A stretch of DNA of 64,000 nt, taken from assembly GCF_025399195.1 (NCBI RefSeq), contig NW_026252100.1, forward strand, positions 62,001-126,000, written 5' to 3'. Below are positions 1 to 10,211 of this stretch, piece after piece. Below the pieces are notes generated by a model. That model was not told the DNA's origin, did not search any database, and saw only the letters and a list, made by a program, of their open reading frames with translations. Made by a program: the position numbers and the translations under genes. Within the stretch, counting starts at the first letter, position 1. Every line of letters starts with the position of its first letter. The stretch comes from Umbelopsis ramanniana AG. Taxonomy: Eukaryota; Mucoromycota; Umbelopsidomycetes; Umbelopsidales; Umbelopsidaceae.

Positions 1-160
1 ACAGGGATTGCCCTGACCATGGCGCGTTGGCGTCAAAGATGACTTGCTTGAAAAACCGGGAGGTGGCTCCCAGGTGAATGCGATCATCGAGGTTAAGAAA
101 TTGCAAGAGGTCATGTAGTACCTCTTTCTCTAGCATTTGAAGTCGACATGGCAGTGACAT
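1..160 (-). CDS. F-box-like protein, N-terminal fragment cut by window edge
   Basis: Only the first ~53 codons are in the window; the gene continues off the left edge. Reading leftward from an ATG at 160 (a second in-frame ATG lies at 136) gives a leucine-rich start in which LLQFLNLDDRIHLGATSRFF resembles the core of an F-box: a hydrophobic helix, an L-DD-R turn, then a conserved S-R/K-x-F helix. F-box proteins bind Skp1 and bring substrates to SCF ubiquitin ligases; the substrate-binding part would lie outside the window. The call rests on this short motif alone, so another alpha-helical domain is possible. Confidence 0.5.
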   Translation of the reverse strand, partial: MSLPCRLQMLEKEVLHDLLQFLNLDDRIHLGATSRFFKQVIFDANAPWSGQSL

Positions 161-461
161 TGAGAAGGGGGTAAGGTGCGAAGAGGAGGAAAAAAGGCAC
201 TTTTTTTTTTTGACTGGACGAGGGGTGGGAGGGTTAGGTTTGCTGTGAAGGAAGTAAAGTTTTTTGGAATAGCAAAGAACACAAAAAAAGCATATACACA
301 ACACAAACGTACACACATACACACACACACAAAAAGTACTTTTTTTTATTTATTTTTTATTTCCAAAGCGTACCTGGCTGGCCTAAGTAATATTATATAG
401 AACGGTGCAATAGACGGTTGCTTTTCTTCTGCTTTCAAAATAGAATCCACCATCTCGAGAA
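161..461. other. intergenic region
   Basis: This 300-bp gap lies between the start of the F-box-like gene and the 3' end of the stress-protein gene. It contains a T9 run and an ACACAC-rich stretch near 300-330. The short open frames on both strands have low-complexity composition and look like chance. I see no RNA gene. Confidence 0.6.
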
Positions 462-1064
462 TTATTCTTCCTTTACCATGGTAGGAAGGCCTGTGCTGAG
501 CTGTTGCGGGTTTCGAATCATGACGATCGTGCATTGACTACCGACTTCTTTGGCTAGCTTTTCACCTAGGGACGATCCAATATTCACTTTTTTGCTGGCC
601 TCGCTCGCCACCACCATATTCATACCACTATGGTCTCGAGCAAATCGAGGGAGAAGTTCACGTGGATCGCCTGGGATAACGTGTTCCTCGTTGGTGATAT
701 CGGCTTGCTTCAAAGTATGGCCAAACCGTTCGAGGGTGTCCCTTGCTTCATCCACATCCTCCCATACGCCTCCGGTTGCCTCGTGACCACTGTTTGAAAC
801 GACGGTTGAGGCTGCGCTGCCGTTGGTGCTGGGGACAGGACCAGCCATGGGTAACGACAAACGTCGTCTCACTCCATCAAAGGAGCCGGTTGAAGACGTG
901 GATGATCTTCGCCTTCCGCCCTTTGGAACACAAGCAAGTAATACAACATGATCTTTTCCTGGACGGAGTAGATTTTCGTGCGTCCATTTAAATAGGGCTT
1001 CGTCAGATGCTCCCAGGTACAGTAAAATTTTCCTCTTTTCGTGAAGTGGAAGGTGCGTAGCCAT
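462..1064 (-). CDS. universal stress protein (UspA-like) domain protein
   Basis: An intronless frame of 200 residues. After a short basic start comes RKILLYLGASDEALFKWTHE, matching the first beta strand and helix of the UspA fold (KILVAVDGS in bacterial members). The second half (residues ~110-190: HTLKQADI, then GDPRELLPRFARDHSGMNMVV and GSSLGEKLAKEVGSQCTIVMI) fits the later strands and the G-x9-G(S)-type nucleotide loop. Residues ~48-95 are an inserted serine-rich, low-complexity linker that bacterial family members lack. UspA proteins bind ATP or act in stress tolerance; the ligand here cannot be read from sequence. The ATG at 1064 is the first in frame. Confidence 0.75.
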   Translation of the reverse strand: MATHLPLHEKRKILLYLGASDEALFKWTHENLLRPGKDHVVLLACVPKGGRRRSSTSSTGSFDGVRRRLSLPMAGPVPSTNGSAASTVVSNSGHEATGGVWEDVDEARDTLERFGHTLKQADITNEEHVIPGDPRELLPRFARDHSGMNMVVASEASKKVNIGSSLGEKLAKEVGSQCTIVMIRNPQQLSTGLPTMVKEE

Positions 1065-1420
1065 GTTTGATTTGTTTGAAGGAGAGAGAAAAGTAAAAAA
1101 AGACCACCAGCGTGTCTAGGGCAAAAAAAGAAAATCGCCCACTGGCCTTTCCTTTCCTTGCCTTGAGCCCAGTGCATCTTCTCACGCACTCACTTTTTTC
1201 ATTATCCTTTGACCATTTTGGGACATCCCCAAGGCGTTTGGCTGATCCCGTTTGGGCATGGCACCAGTTTAAAAAGAAGCGTTTTGCTATACGGTCCAAA
1301 CATCGGTTTTATGAGTCAAAAGATGGAGCCAAAGATATATATTAAACGATAAGAAATGGCAAAAGGGGAGGTTATATTGAAACAAAAGATAGATGGGCTG
1401 CCGCGGAGTAAGCAGAACAG
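1065..1420. other. intergenic region between two minus-strand genes
   Basis: This holds the promoter and 5' leader of the universal-stress gene and the 3' flank of CHS7. An AT-rich stretch (agatatatattaaacg) lies near 1333-1350, about 270 bp upstream of the stress-protein start. No further gene is visible. Confidence 0.5.
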
Positions 1421-2660
1421 CTAATACGGGGATGCATGTGGATGCATAGGCGGCGAACCATAAGCAGGATGGCCTTGCAAATCATCTTCATCCAGAAGCT
1501 CCTTCACTTCCCAGACGTTTTGCTTGCTGCCAACAGAGAATTCCAGATCTTCTTTGGTGATGGAGTCCCAGTATTTGTAAACCATCATCACCGCCAAAAG
1601 TGTGCAGATAGTACCAAAGAACAACCCATCAACGTAGTGTTTGACTTGATCACAGATGGCGACCGAGAAAAAGTACATGATCACCTGCCCAATAAGGAAA
1701 AACGCGGCTCCAAAAAGGATGTCGCCCAAAGGCCATCTGTCGTCAAGAGTGTTGACCACCAGAACAATCTGAAGGACCACATACACGAAGAAAGCCACAC
1801 CATTCACGATAAAATAAAACACCCACAGGACGGCGGGGTTAGCATAGCTGAAAGGTCCAAGGTTATTAAAGGTGGCTATGGCGATCAGGCCAACGATGAG
1901 GAACACCACGAAGGAACTAATACGGATGGACTGATAGGTGGTGTCAGTATGATGTGTTCAGGTAGCTGTGCCTAAAACCTCTCCTTACCCAGAGTGACCA
2001 TGGGGTGCCATCCTCAGCAAATTGAAATCCGACAAAACCGTTGAGAAGTAAACACCAAAATGTTGCACTCATGAGGCCAATATGAACGGCAGTAAACCAC
2101 TAATAAAGTCGGGTTAGTTAGCATAGCAGTGTTGACAACTTGAGATGAAAAAGCTAAATTGAGGCTTACTGGATAAACACTGGAGGCAGTCGGAATAATC
2201 CCGGTGACCAGTAACATTTCCAGAAACGTCGTCATCATATAGAGGTAGAAGAACATGACTATTTCTTTACGGCCTAGGTAAGGGGGTTTACAATGCATTA
2301 AAGCTCAAGCGAATAAAGGGTCATTATTTGTACATTCTTCTGGACAACAATACATACCTACGGCGGTATATTTAGACTTGATGTGATAAATCATAATAGC
2401 AGCCATGACGATGGCCACGACATCAATGATGAGAGTCGCTATAAGGTAACATTAAAACAATGGGCATACCATCGGATATATTTTGTCATGGTGTCCTTAC
2501 CTGGTTGAAAAATAAGAGTGCCTGCCAAATCAACATTTCGTGAATAGCAAACCGGTTCGATGCCATCGTATTTTCCTATTAAGGGACACAGTGACAGGGC
2601 CACCGTCTGACAGATTCCGTCAAACTTGAATGCTTGGAAATTGGTGGAAATGATGCTCAT
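1421..2660 (-). CDS. CHS7: chitin synthase export chaperone CHS7
   Basis: Five exons on the minus strand (2660-2501, 2438-2358, 2273-2170, 2099-1989, 1930-1421) with GT-AG introns join in frame to a 321-residue protein, the usual size for the family. The N-terminus carries SLCPLIG and [10 protein letters not shown], matching the cysteine-bearing extracellular start of Chs7. Next come [32 protein letters not shown] and [11 protein letters not shown], all family signatures. About seven hydrophobic segments follow one another, and the tail is hydrophilic and acidic. Chs7 sits in the ER membrane and is needed for chitin synthase to leave the ER. The ATG at 2660 is used because the codons further upstream in this frame contain no ATG. 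A chitin synthase gene lies about 17 kb away in the same window. Confidence 0.95.
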
Positions 2661-3408
2661 GATGAACTCCAAGCTCTGTGTTTTTACCCGCTTACAAAGA
2701 TAAGAAGGAGAAAAAGAGAAAAGGATGACATGAACGGGGCAGAAACTAAAATAATTCTGCCCTTGCCCGCCCCTTCCAACTCACTCATCCCACAGCCAAG
2801 GAGTCGACTGAAATGAAAAACCTTCCGCGCCATCCACGTGATTCCAATCCAATACAAAAACCCATTATTCTCCGTGTAGTGCAGAATTCCGAGAGAGTTG
2901 GAGCAAGCAGAACGCCAGGTGTTGATCTATTCTCATGTATAATGGATAGTAGTAGTGGTAGATAGTGTCCTTCGTTGAATTGACTGGGTAGTCCATGCTA
3001 TACGACGCTATACAGACCTGTATAGCAGCTCAACCATACGCAAGACATGTTACGATGCATGAGTCAAACAATCGCGCTGGTCCTCGAACATTCATAGACA
3101 CAAACAATAACATTCATTTTCGAAACATATAAGAAACATAGTTTGCCGCCCGTTGTTTGTGTATCCGGGACAATGTTTTAGCCCTCTATGAGTGTACTTT
3201 GGACGTTTGGTCGTCACTGAATTCAATGTAGTTCTTCTACGATAATACATAATGGATTGGATCAACTACAGCTGTCTGTGTTACCAGATGACACAAACTG
3301 ACACAAAGGAACCGGGGGCGGTGACTGCGGGCCAGATTTTTTTTTAGGGTTTTTTGAAGGCCAAGTTTCAACGCACATCGTTAGGTGACCCTTTTCTACT
3401 TACTCGTC
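2661..3408. promoter_or_regulatory. divergent intergenic region between CHS7 and the HD-domain hydrolase
   Basis: CHS7 (minus) and the HD-domain gene (plus) start at opposite ends of this ~750-bp stretch, so it must hold both promoters. It contains a short imperfect palindrome around 3000-3025 (gctatacgacgctatacagacctgtatagc region) and a T-run at 3338-3346. I see no TATA box close to either start and no coding potential. Confidence 0.5.
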
Positions 3409-4195
3409 ATGACGTCTCAGCTCGCCCGTGAACTGGCAGATTCTGGTAAGGGCTCTTGATAGCGTCTCACGTTCTGCCACCAAGTCATTATAACTGAGCC
3501 CATCCATCGTATCTGTAGTTGTGGAAAGGGAAATTCAGCACTTTCTCGAACAGTCTGAAGTACGCCTTCCTAAACCATTTGATATTGCCTCCATACACGT
3601 TCCTTCCACGCCTCTCACGGAGAGGACTGTGAGCTATGCCAACGAGGTGCTGCACCCTGCGATATTCAACCATTCCAACCGCGTCTACTACCTTGGAGCA
3701 GCAATGGTTCAAGACTATCTACCGCAATGGAAATTCAAATGGGAAGATTACTTCCTAACTTCCATTTTACACGATATCGGCCTTGCTCCAAGTCTCCAGC
3801 TGAATAGTCCACTCTCATTCGAATATATCGGAGGCATTCATGCAAGAGAAAAGTTGGTGGAATTTGGAGCTCCGCAGTTCCAAGCTGACGAAGTAGCGGA
3901 AGCTATTATTCGACACACTGATGAAAGAGAGGGATATATTCGACAAAGCGGATACATGATACAGATGTCTACCACCATCGATGTAACTGGCAGGAATCCT
4001 CAGTGGTATCACCCACATACCATTGATCAAACGGTACAAAAGTTTCCGCGCTTAGGATTCAACAACGTCTTTGCCGACGCTATGGTGGCTGAGTACGAGC
4101 AAAAGCCAGGCAGCAACTTATGCAAGCGTGATAAACACATCTACCTAGAGCGTATAAGGAACAATCCTGTGATGGAAAGGTATGACAGGAAGTAA
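3409..4195 (+). CDS. HD-domain hydrolase, cyanamide hydratase (Ddi2/Ddi3) family
   Basis: Two exons, 3409-3445 and 3519-4195 (GT-AG intron of 73 nt), encode 237 residues. The protein lines up with yeast Ddi2/Ddi3 over its whole length: FNHSNRVYYL (first metal-binding His), TSILHDIGL (the HD pair), SFEYIGGIHAREKL, AEAIIRHTDE and a closing PRLGFNN segment. The family uses a zinc-bound HD site to hydrate cyanamide to urea; other small nitrile-like substrates are possible. The first 12 codons come from the small first exon; without it the protein would have no ATG. The retroelement fragment begins just after the stop codon. Confidence 0.85.
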
Positions 4196-4491
4196 AGTTG
4201 AGTAAATGCTGGGCATACTCTTGTGTTGGGCTTAGATGAGAAGGAAGTCCAGAGTACGCTACTGTCATGTTCCTTGAAACATAACAGGAACTACTGGAAG
4301 TATACACGTTAGCAAGGAAGTACCCTGCAGAAGAACCCGAAGGAAGCATCCCCCATACAGAAGAGAATCTACACAAGTGTAAACAAACAGCCGAAAGACT
4401 TGCAAGAAACGTCGTAACCAGTCATCAGGACTTACTGGAAGACCCCCAAGAAAACTACCAAGAAGACCTTCAAGAAGAAGTAAGACCCAAT

Positions 4492-5271
4492 ATGTCAAGC
4501 CCCAAAGACATAACCGCAATAGTAACAGCAGCTGTGAAAGCAGCCCTAGAAGCTAAGAAATCGTCCAGATTCAAAACCAAACTACCCGAACCCTATAATG
4601 GAGAACGTAAAACCGCAGTACTAGACAACTGGCTATTCGCTATCGAACGATATCAAGACGCCGAAGACTTGAACGAGTCGGATACCATCAAGTTGGCCGT
4701 AACCTTACTAACAAAAGAAGCCGCTACCTGGTGGTGATTGTTTGTAGGCAGCAGGAGCGAAGTAGTAGTCAATACCACTAACACCGAGTGGGATGCGTTC
4801 AAGGAAGCTATCACCGCTCAGTTCCGTCCCACCAATGCGCGGAAGTTAGCCTTGGATAGACTAGCCACGATCCGTCAAAAGACGTCCGTCGCCGCATATG
4901 CCGATGAATTCCTAAAAATTGCTTTGGAACTTCAAGGAACAGACCCCGAGTTGCTGGTTGACAAATTCGTTCGTGGACTCAAAATGAATACCAGGATGAA
5001 AAGTAGAAGAAGCTGAACCAGATGAACTGGATAAGGCCATCCAGATTGCCGAACGATACGATCGCGCCAGGTATCAGAGGATCGAAAGTGAAAGTAACTT
5101 CCGAGGACGACCACGTTGGCACCAAAACAAGAACAGTGATAACTCCTTCCGTAATAACAGAGCAACCGTTGACGACCCCATGGAATTGGATATGATGGAT
5201 TGCCCTGACAACCGAATATGCTATAGCTGCCAAAAGCCAGGTCACATCGCCCGTTTTTTGCCCTACTAAGT
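4492..5271 (+). pseudogene. retrotransposon gag with in-frame stop and frameshifts
   Basis: The capsid-like retrotrans_gag region is recognisable (PEPYNGERKTAVLDNWLF near the start, TQFRP-like ITAQFRPTNARKLAL in the middle, YADEFLKIALEL and DKFVRGLK later). It is split by a stop codon at 4735-4737 and by a frame change near 5003. It ends in a nucleocapsid-type knuckle with C-x2-C-x4-H spacing (CYSCQKPGHIAR), after which a T homopolymer shifts the frame. Gag normally forms the particle that packages element RNA; this copy is dead. Confidence 0.85.
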
Positions 5272-5321
5272 CCAGACAGCCAAGCAGAAGCCCGAACAAA
5301 CCTCTGAATCGACAACAACTA

Positions 5322-6531
5322 TTGAGCATGTTAGCCTTGTTAGAACAAGAAGAGAAGGGAGAAGAAAAAGAATATGACAATAAAGCGGACATTTCTTCGT
5401 ACATAGAACCGGTTAAAGTGGGAAGAACTATAGAAGGGCTCACTCTGAATACGAAAGAAACCATAAGAGTTATGGACAGTGTCTCAGAAACTCCTATAGA
5501 GCGAATCTGGTCGTTATCCACCAAGGCAGACCTTACGATATTCGAAGGACCAATCAACGGCAAAATGGCCCATATCCTTCTAGATAGTGGAGCCACTGGA
5601 TGTTTTGTTAGCACCAAGTTCATTGAAACACGCAAGATTACTCCAGAACGATTAGACTCCTGAAAAAGTATCAGTGGCAAATGGTAAAATTCTCGACATT
5701 ACCGAACATGACGTTCAAGTTAGGAAGGTATCAACATAGCCGCGTATTCAAGATATTCCCATTGCTAAAGTTCGACGCCGTACTAGGAAAAGACTGGCTC
5801 AGAGACGTAAACCCCCGCATCAATTGGAAACCTATATCGTTCCGTACCAAGATCAAATGGTGACAGTACGACCTCAGAAGATGGAAACACCATGACCGAA
5901 AGCACTCAAATGATATCGCACCAACAGCTAAAGAAACAGTACAAAACCGTAGAAGAAGTATTTCTGCTCCATTTGTACCCAACATTGGAAGAAAATATCC
6001 GTAAAACAGAGACCGCCATGCCCGCAGCATGGGCAATCATAGTCCACAAGTTTCAAGATGTGTTCCCCAAAGACTTACCAAAGTGTTTACCACCTCCTAG
6101 GGACATGGTAAAGTACAGATAGATACTGGAGATTCAAGGCCGGTAAGAGGACAACTTACCGCATGTCCCCAAAGGAACTGGACTGTCTGAAGGAACAAAT
6201 GAAAGAATTACTAGGCAAGTACATGATCAGACCCTCAGTATCACCGTGGAGCTCCCCAGTATTGTTTGTACGGAAGAAAGGTGGAACCTTACGCAGGTGC
6301 GTCGACTACCGCGCCTTGAATACTGTGACCAACCGAAATAGCTATCCACTACCCCTATTAGACGAATCCTTCGATCGTTTGGGAAAAGCCAAGATATTCT
6401 CCAAGATCGACCTGAAACGTGGATACTGGCAAGTACGAGTAGAAGACGGACATATACCCAAGACAGCATTTAATACTCGATATGGACAGTCGTTTCTGGT
6501 CATGCCATTCGGGTTGAAAAATGAAACATAA
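5322..6531 (+). pseudogene. retrotransposon pol fragment: protease and truncated reverse transcriptase
   Basis: This covers an aspartic protease segment and, after several stops and frame changes, the fingers/palm start of reverse transcriptase. The protease motif LLDSGATGCFVS is intact in 5322-5663. The RT stretch at 6163-6531 is one open frame of 122 codons that stops directly after MPFGLKN, before the expected catalytic aspartate pair. The sequence after 6531 has no similarity I can see to pol and leads into the 3' flank of the methyltransferase copy. Confidence 0.85.
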
Positions 6532-6771
6532 AAAGATATATTGACTACGATGACTGTATTTTTTTTTTCTCATCATACATGTGGATACGGATTGGGATGG
6601 TAAGGGTGTTCAATAGCATACATATGTTGATAAAATGATGATTTATTGGTTAAATAGAGGATATAAATATAAGATTAATCGGAAAACGCAGCAATAAATA
6701 GACGATAGTATGCGGTCCATGAGTTTTTCACGGCTAGGTAAAAATGAATGGCATGTAACTTTCTACTTCTG

Positions 6772-8408
6772 TTACAGTGACGAGGAGGACTTTGGGGCAT
6801 CCAAAGGCTTTTGTCCCAGATAGGACCATAGACAGACAGTGGCTTTGGTAGGACCCATAGCGTCGCAAGCACGATTAATTTTAGCTTTACACACGTCGAC
6901 TTCGATATGGAGCTGTTCAGCCAAACTGGGAGCAATGCTTATGTATAGGGAACGCATGTTTTCGGCATATCGAACACTTCGTTTACTTCCCCAGCCTTAG
7001 TGGGCGGAAAGGTAACTTAGGGGGTTCTATGAATCGTTCAGGATACTTTCAAAGTCTAAAATTCACCCATTGGAACCTCAATCTGGTTATTATAGATAGC
7101 GTTGAATCCAGCAGCCTCCATCTTTGTAGCCATTTTGGGCCCTATATCAGAGTCTTGGCCTTTCGATTTCAGTAATTGGGAGACTAAATGTGGGATAGTT
7201 AGTGGGATGTTTATTACTGAATAGATGTTCACCGTATCCGAAACATACAAGCGTGGTTAATATCTTGCAGTTCAGGGTCAGTGGTACATTTCTGGGCAAA
7301 AAAGTTTCGTTTGTTAGCATCAGTTCGGTATGCCTGCCTGCATTATCCTACAGTGGTATATATTGGCCCATGTTCTTTTTCTTCTGAGGGTCTCAACTTC
7401 GCTTACCACAACATTTGTATCCAAAACTTGGAGGTAACCACCAGGCTTCAACTGATTATACAGGCTGGTGTAAGCTTCATCCCATTCGTTTGCACGCAAT
7501 GCTGCAGCAAAATATCTAGTTGTAGTGGTAGAGACGTTCCAGATGGTTGTGAACAAAGAAAGGATAAAATGGGCGGTACTGCTGACCACTAATGCATGCA
7601 TGCTTTACCTCATCTGAATAAAGTCAAAGCGTTTTCCAAACGGATTCTCTTGTAGTACATTTCCAATGGCAAAATGACAGCTTTCAGGATAACTATTCTT
7701 TGGAAAAATATCTTCAAGCTTTACGATTTAGTGATAGACCAGAGCAAAAGGATTAGTGGGTATGACAACAGAGATTACCACATATATCTGCTCCATAGTA
7801 CTGCGCACTTGGAAATTCAGTTGCCATGTCAAGTATCCAAGTAGCTATAAAGTACCCAATGTTTCCCGTAGATAAATTAGTGAAGCTGGCACAGCAGTGA
7901 AATGACGTGAAAGTGTGGTTATTACCTGAACCGCAACCAACGTCATAAACATCGATATTTTTTTCAAACAGAGGGTCAAGAATCTCTGGTTGCAGTAGAT
8001 TTCTGAGATCGACGATCAGTTTAGCTTATTGTTTAAATTCAATGTGGTTTTATCAATGAACTTGATAAGAACATGTTCTTACCCAAAATTCTCTTTGAAC
8101 CCAAAAGTGTTGCTGTTACAAAGAGGATGAATTAGCATATATATTCCTACAGACTTTCCCTTGTACAAAGCCTGCAATCGGAAAACCTATTCTACCTCAT
8201 TTAAGCGATTCTTTTCAATGTCATCTTTGGCTAGCACATAGACACTCTTGGGGTCATTATGGAATTCTCTCTCTCCGACAATACGAGATGGGATCGTCGT
8301 CGTTGCGCCCAGTACGCTGTTGGAATTCAAGCTCTTCTCTTTTGATATAATGTATTTACTTTCATCTTCTGAGCGCTTACGTACAACAAATGAGCAGGCG
8401 TTACCCAT
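6772..8408 (-). pseudogene. SAM-dependent methyltransferase, tandem copy A (frameshift in exon 2)
   Basis: Nine exons match one for one the intact copy at 10212-11847. Recognisable pieces are FHNDPKSVYVLAKDD (exon 1, 8408-8196), WILDMATEFP (motif I exon, ~7850-7785), SYPESCHF, NQLKPGGYLQVLD (post-motif III), QLLKSKGQDSDIGPKMA and a last exon ending in a serine run. All joins keep frame except exon 2 (8112-8083). It has 30 nt where the intact copy has 29, because a T run near its 3' end has one extra base. This shift puts a stop early in exon 3. Either the gene is newly broken or the extra base is an assembly or sequencing error in a homopolymer. Confidence 0.75.
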
Positions 8409-9189
8409 GTTGAGTGATTTGAAAAGTGAAAGATGAGAATTACAGGAGTGAAGAAGGCAATGTAGGTATATATTTGAGATCGAATTCGTAAGCTGGAGGA
8501 AGAGTCTAAGAAATATCATGTAAATGTAGCTCTCCTTAGAAGTTGGCTCCAAGCATATGCTGATAAGGCTATACAGAACACGTCATGCATCTTAATGAAA
8601 AGTCATCCCATGTTTCCTCGACGCAAAAGATGGTTATACTCGAACGAATTACATGTTCTATGCCGGGATCATATTTGTATTTGTGTTACTAATTCGAACA
8701 GGAAGTTTCGTGAGTTGAATACCAGTTACCAAACTGGAACAAGACTTCCATATCTCCGGTATGCACCACCTTTCGGAAATGCAATGATGGATGCATTTTT
8801 AAAAATAAGACTACAATGAGTTACGTGAATACTAACAAGAAGGGGCTATAATAAGTGATCGATCGATCGCTTGCGGTGATTGGTAAGAAAAGAAAATTTT
8901 GGTGGACAAGTTGGCTTGCATATAGGAGACATGGTAGTAAAGTACAAGTATGTAATCTCAGCACGAGGATTAATGTTACCGGCTGCACAATGGTAATCAG
9001 TTTCATAAAAATAAAATGATATGAACATAAAAGACGACAAAATTGCACAAGAACGTATGAACACCAAGTAATATAACACACACTTCAAAGTAACATGCAT
9101 TGTTCAGTCATAATGAAAGATTCGGCAGCAGATAGGTAAGAAGTATTAAATTCGATCATTTAGAGGCAAAATGTTCGCAATTAGTGAGT
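8409..9189. other. non-coding stretch between methyltransferase copies A and C
   Basis: AT-rich sequence with a GATCGATCGATCGC short repeat near 8859. It should contain the promoter of copy A and whatever is left of exons 5-9 of copy C; I could not recognise those exons. No open frame here has believable protein features. Confidence 0.45.
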
Positions 9190-9680
9190 TACCTTTCATA
9201 TCTGCACTATAGTACTGACCATGAGGATATTCAACTGCCATGATCACAAATTTAAATAGCTACAAGGCATAAACATTGGGTATATGAGTTACATTCAGGT
9301 ATACCTAAAGTGCTGACGGGCCTAAGATAACATAGATCAAGACGATACCTGTGCCGTCATTTTCTTTTCCAATAATGACCCTACAATCTGCCGCTGCAGC
9401 CGCAGACTAACATGAATGCTCATTATGGGAAACCTCCCTAAATGTTAACCCATTTGGTGCTTCCCGTACATGTCACATATTGTATACCTTTACCCGAGGT
9501 ACCCCTCAGCCAAATGGCTTGCTATTGCATGAGACGATGAGTTAGGGATTTGTACCGCGTTTACGACAGGTGTGGTTGGGCTAGAACTACGTATTTCAAG
9601 CAATCGTAAGGAGAGGAGAGACGTAAGCCATGTTTGGCCAAGATATAGACAATCTTTGCGTCATTATAAAATCCTCTATC
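9190..9680 (-). pseudogene. SAM-dependent methyltransferase, tandem copy C (eroded remnant)
   Basis: Between the two larger copies are three exon-sized stretches in the same order and strand. One at ~9680-9627 reads FYNDAKIVYILAK (compare FHNDPKSVYVLAK of exon 1). One at ~9398-9349 resembles exon 3. One at ~9258-9195 reads MAVEYPHGQYYSAD (compare MATEFPSAQYYGAD of exon 4). Exons 5-9 are not recognisable in the sequence up to 8409. No continuous gene can be made, so this is a relic of a third duplicate. Confidence 0.7.
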
Positions 9681-10211
9681 GTGTAAAAATTGAGACTGAT
9701 CAGCGTTTGTGAAACGAAACTGGATTCAATGTGGTTGTTCATGATCAGTAATTTTCAAGTGAAAAGAAGTGACAGGCAGCTTGGTCAAAATACATCGCTC
9801 ATCCGTCGTAGCCGTCAGCGAAGCACCCCTTAAACATGGAACCATGATCGGAGAGGTAAGGGATTGATCGAAACTCACAAAGCATAGTGTATTTGCATAT
9901 GCGTGCCGACAGATCGGTACACTTCATTTGAAATCTGCAACAAGGAGCAATTTTGATTTTCGACATGGTAATGTATGACTCTAAGTGGCTGCTGAAAACG
10001 TGCTCATTCGTCATCGAAATTTTGTATCAGCATGGCAAATGCTACACTGTTATTAATACGAGAGAAGGGAAAAACGATAATTTGTCTAATGAGAATAAAA
10101 TCCATCGGCTAAACAACTACACATCATGTTGCATATAGATGAACATACTGAGTACAACAACAGGTGAGATATAAGTATGAAGCAAAAAAAAAATGTCTTC
10201 AGCAACCCTCT
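9681..10211. other. non-coding stretch upstream of copy C and 3' of copy B
   Basis: No gene or repeat recognised. The short frames on both strands look random in composition. The region ends at the stop codon of the intact methyltransferase. Confidence 0.45.

Larger units (their letters stand above)
4196..6531 (+). mobile_element. decayed 5' half of a Ty3/gypsy-type LTR retrotransposon
   Basis: A colinear but broken gag-pol remnant. Gag runs from 4492 with an in-frame TGA at 4735-4737 and a frame change near 5003. A CCHC-type zinc knuckle follows at ~5217-5262 and is frameshifted within a T run before its last cysteine. A retropepsin site (LLDSGAT) lies at ~5577-5597. The start of reverse transcriptase lies at ~6163-6531 ([42 protein letters not shown]). 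Homology stops there, before the YxDD catalytic box, so half of RT, RNase H, integrase and the 3' LTR are missing. I could not recognise a 5' LTR or primer-binding site in 4196-4491. The fragment cannot move by itself. Confidence 0.9.

Noticed and set aside
8821..9100. Minus-strand hydrophobic frame that might be a small membrane protein
   Set aside because: Two overlapping frames, no splice logic, and located in the eroded methyltransferase region.
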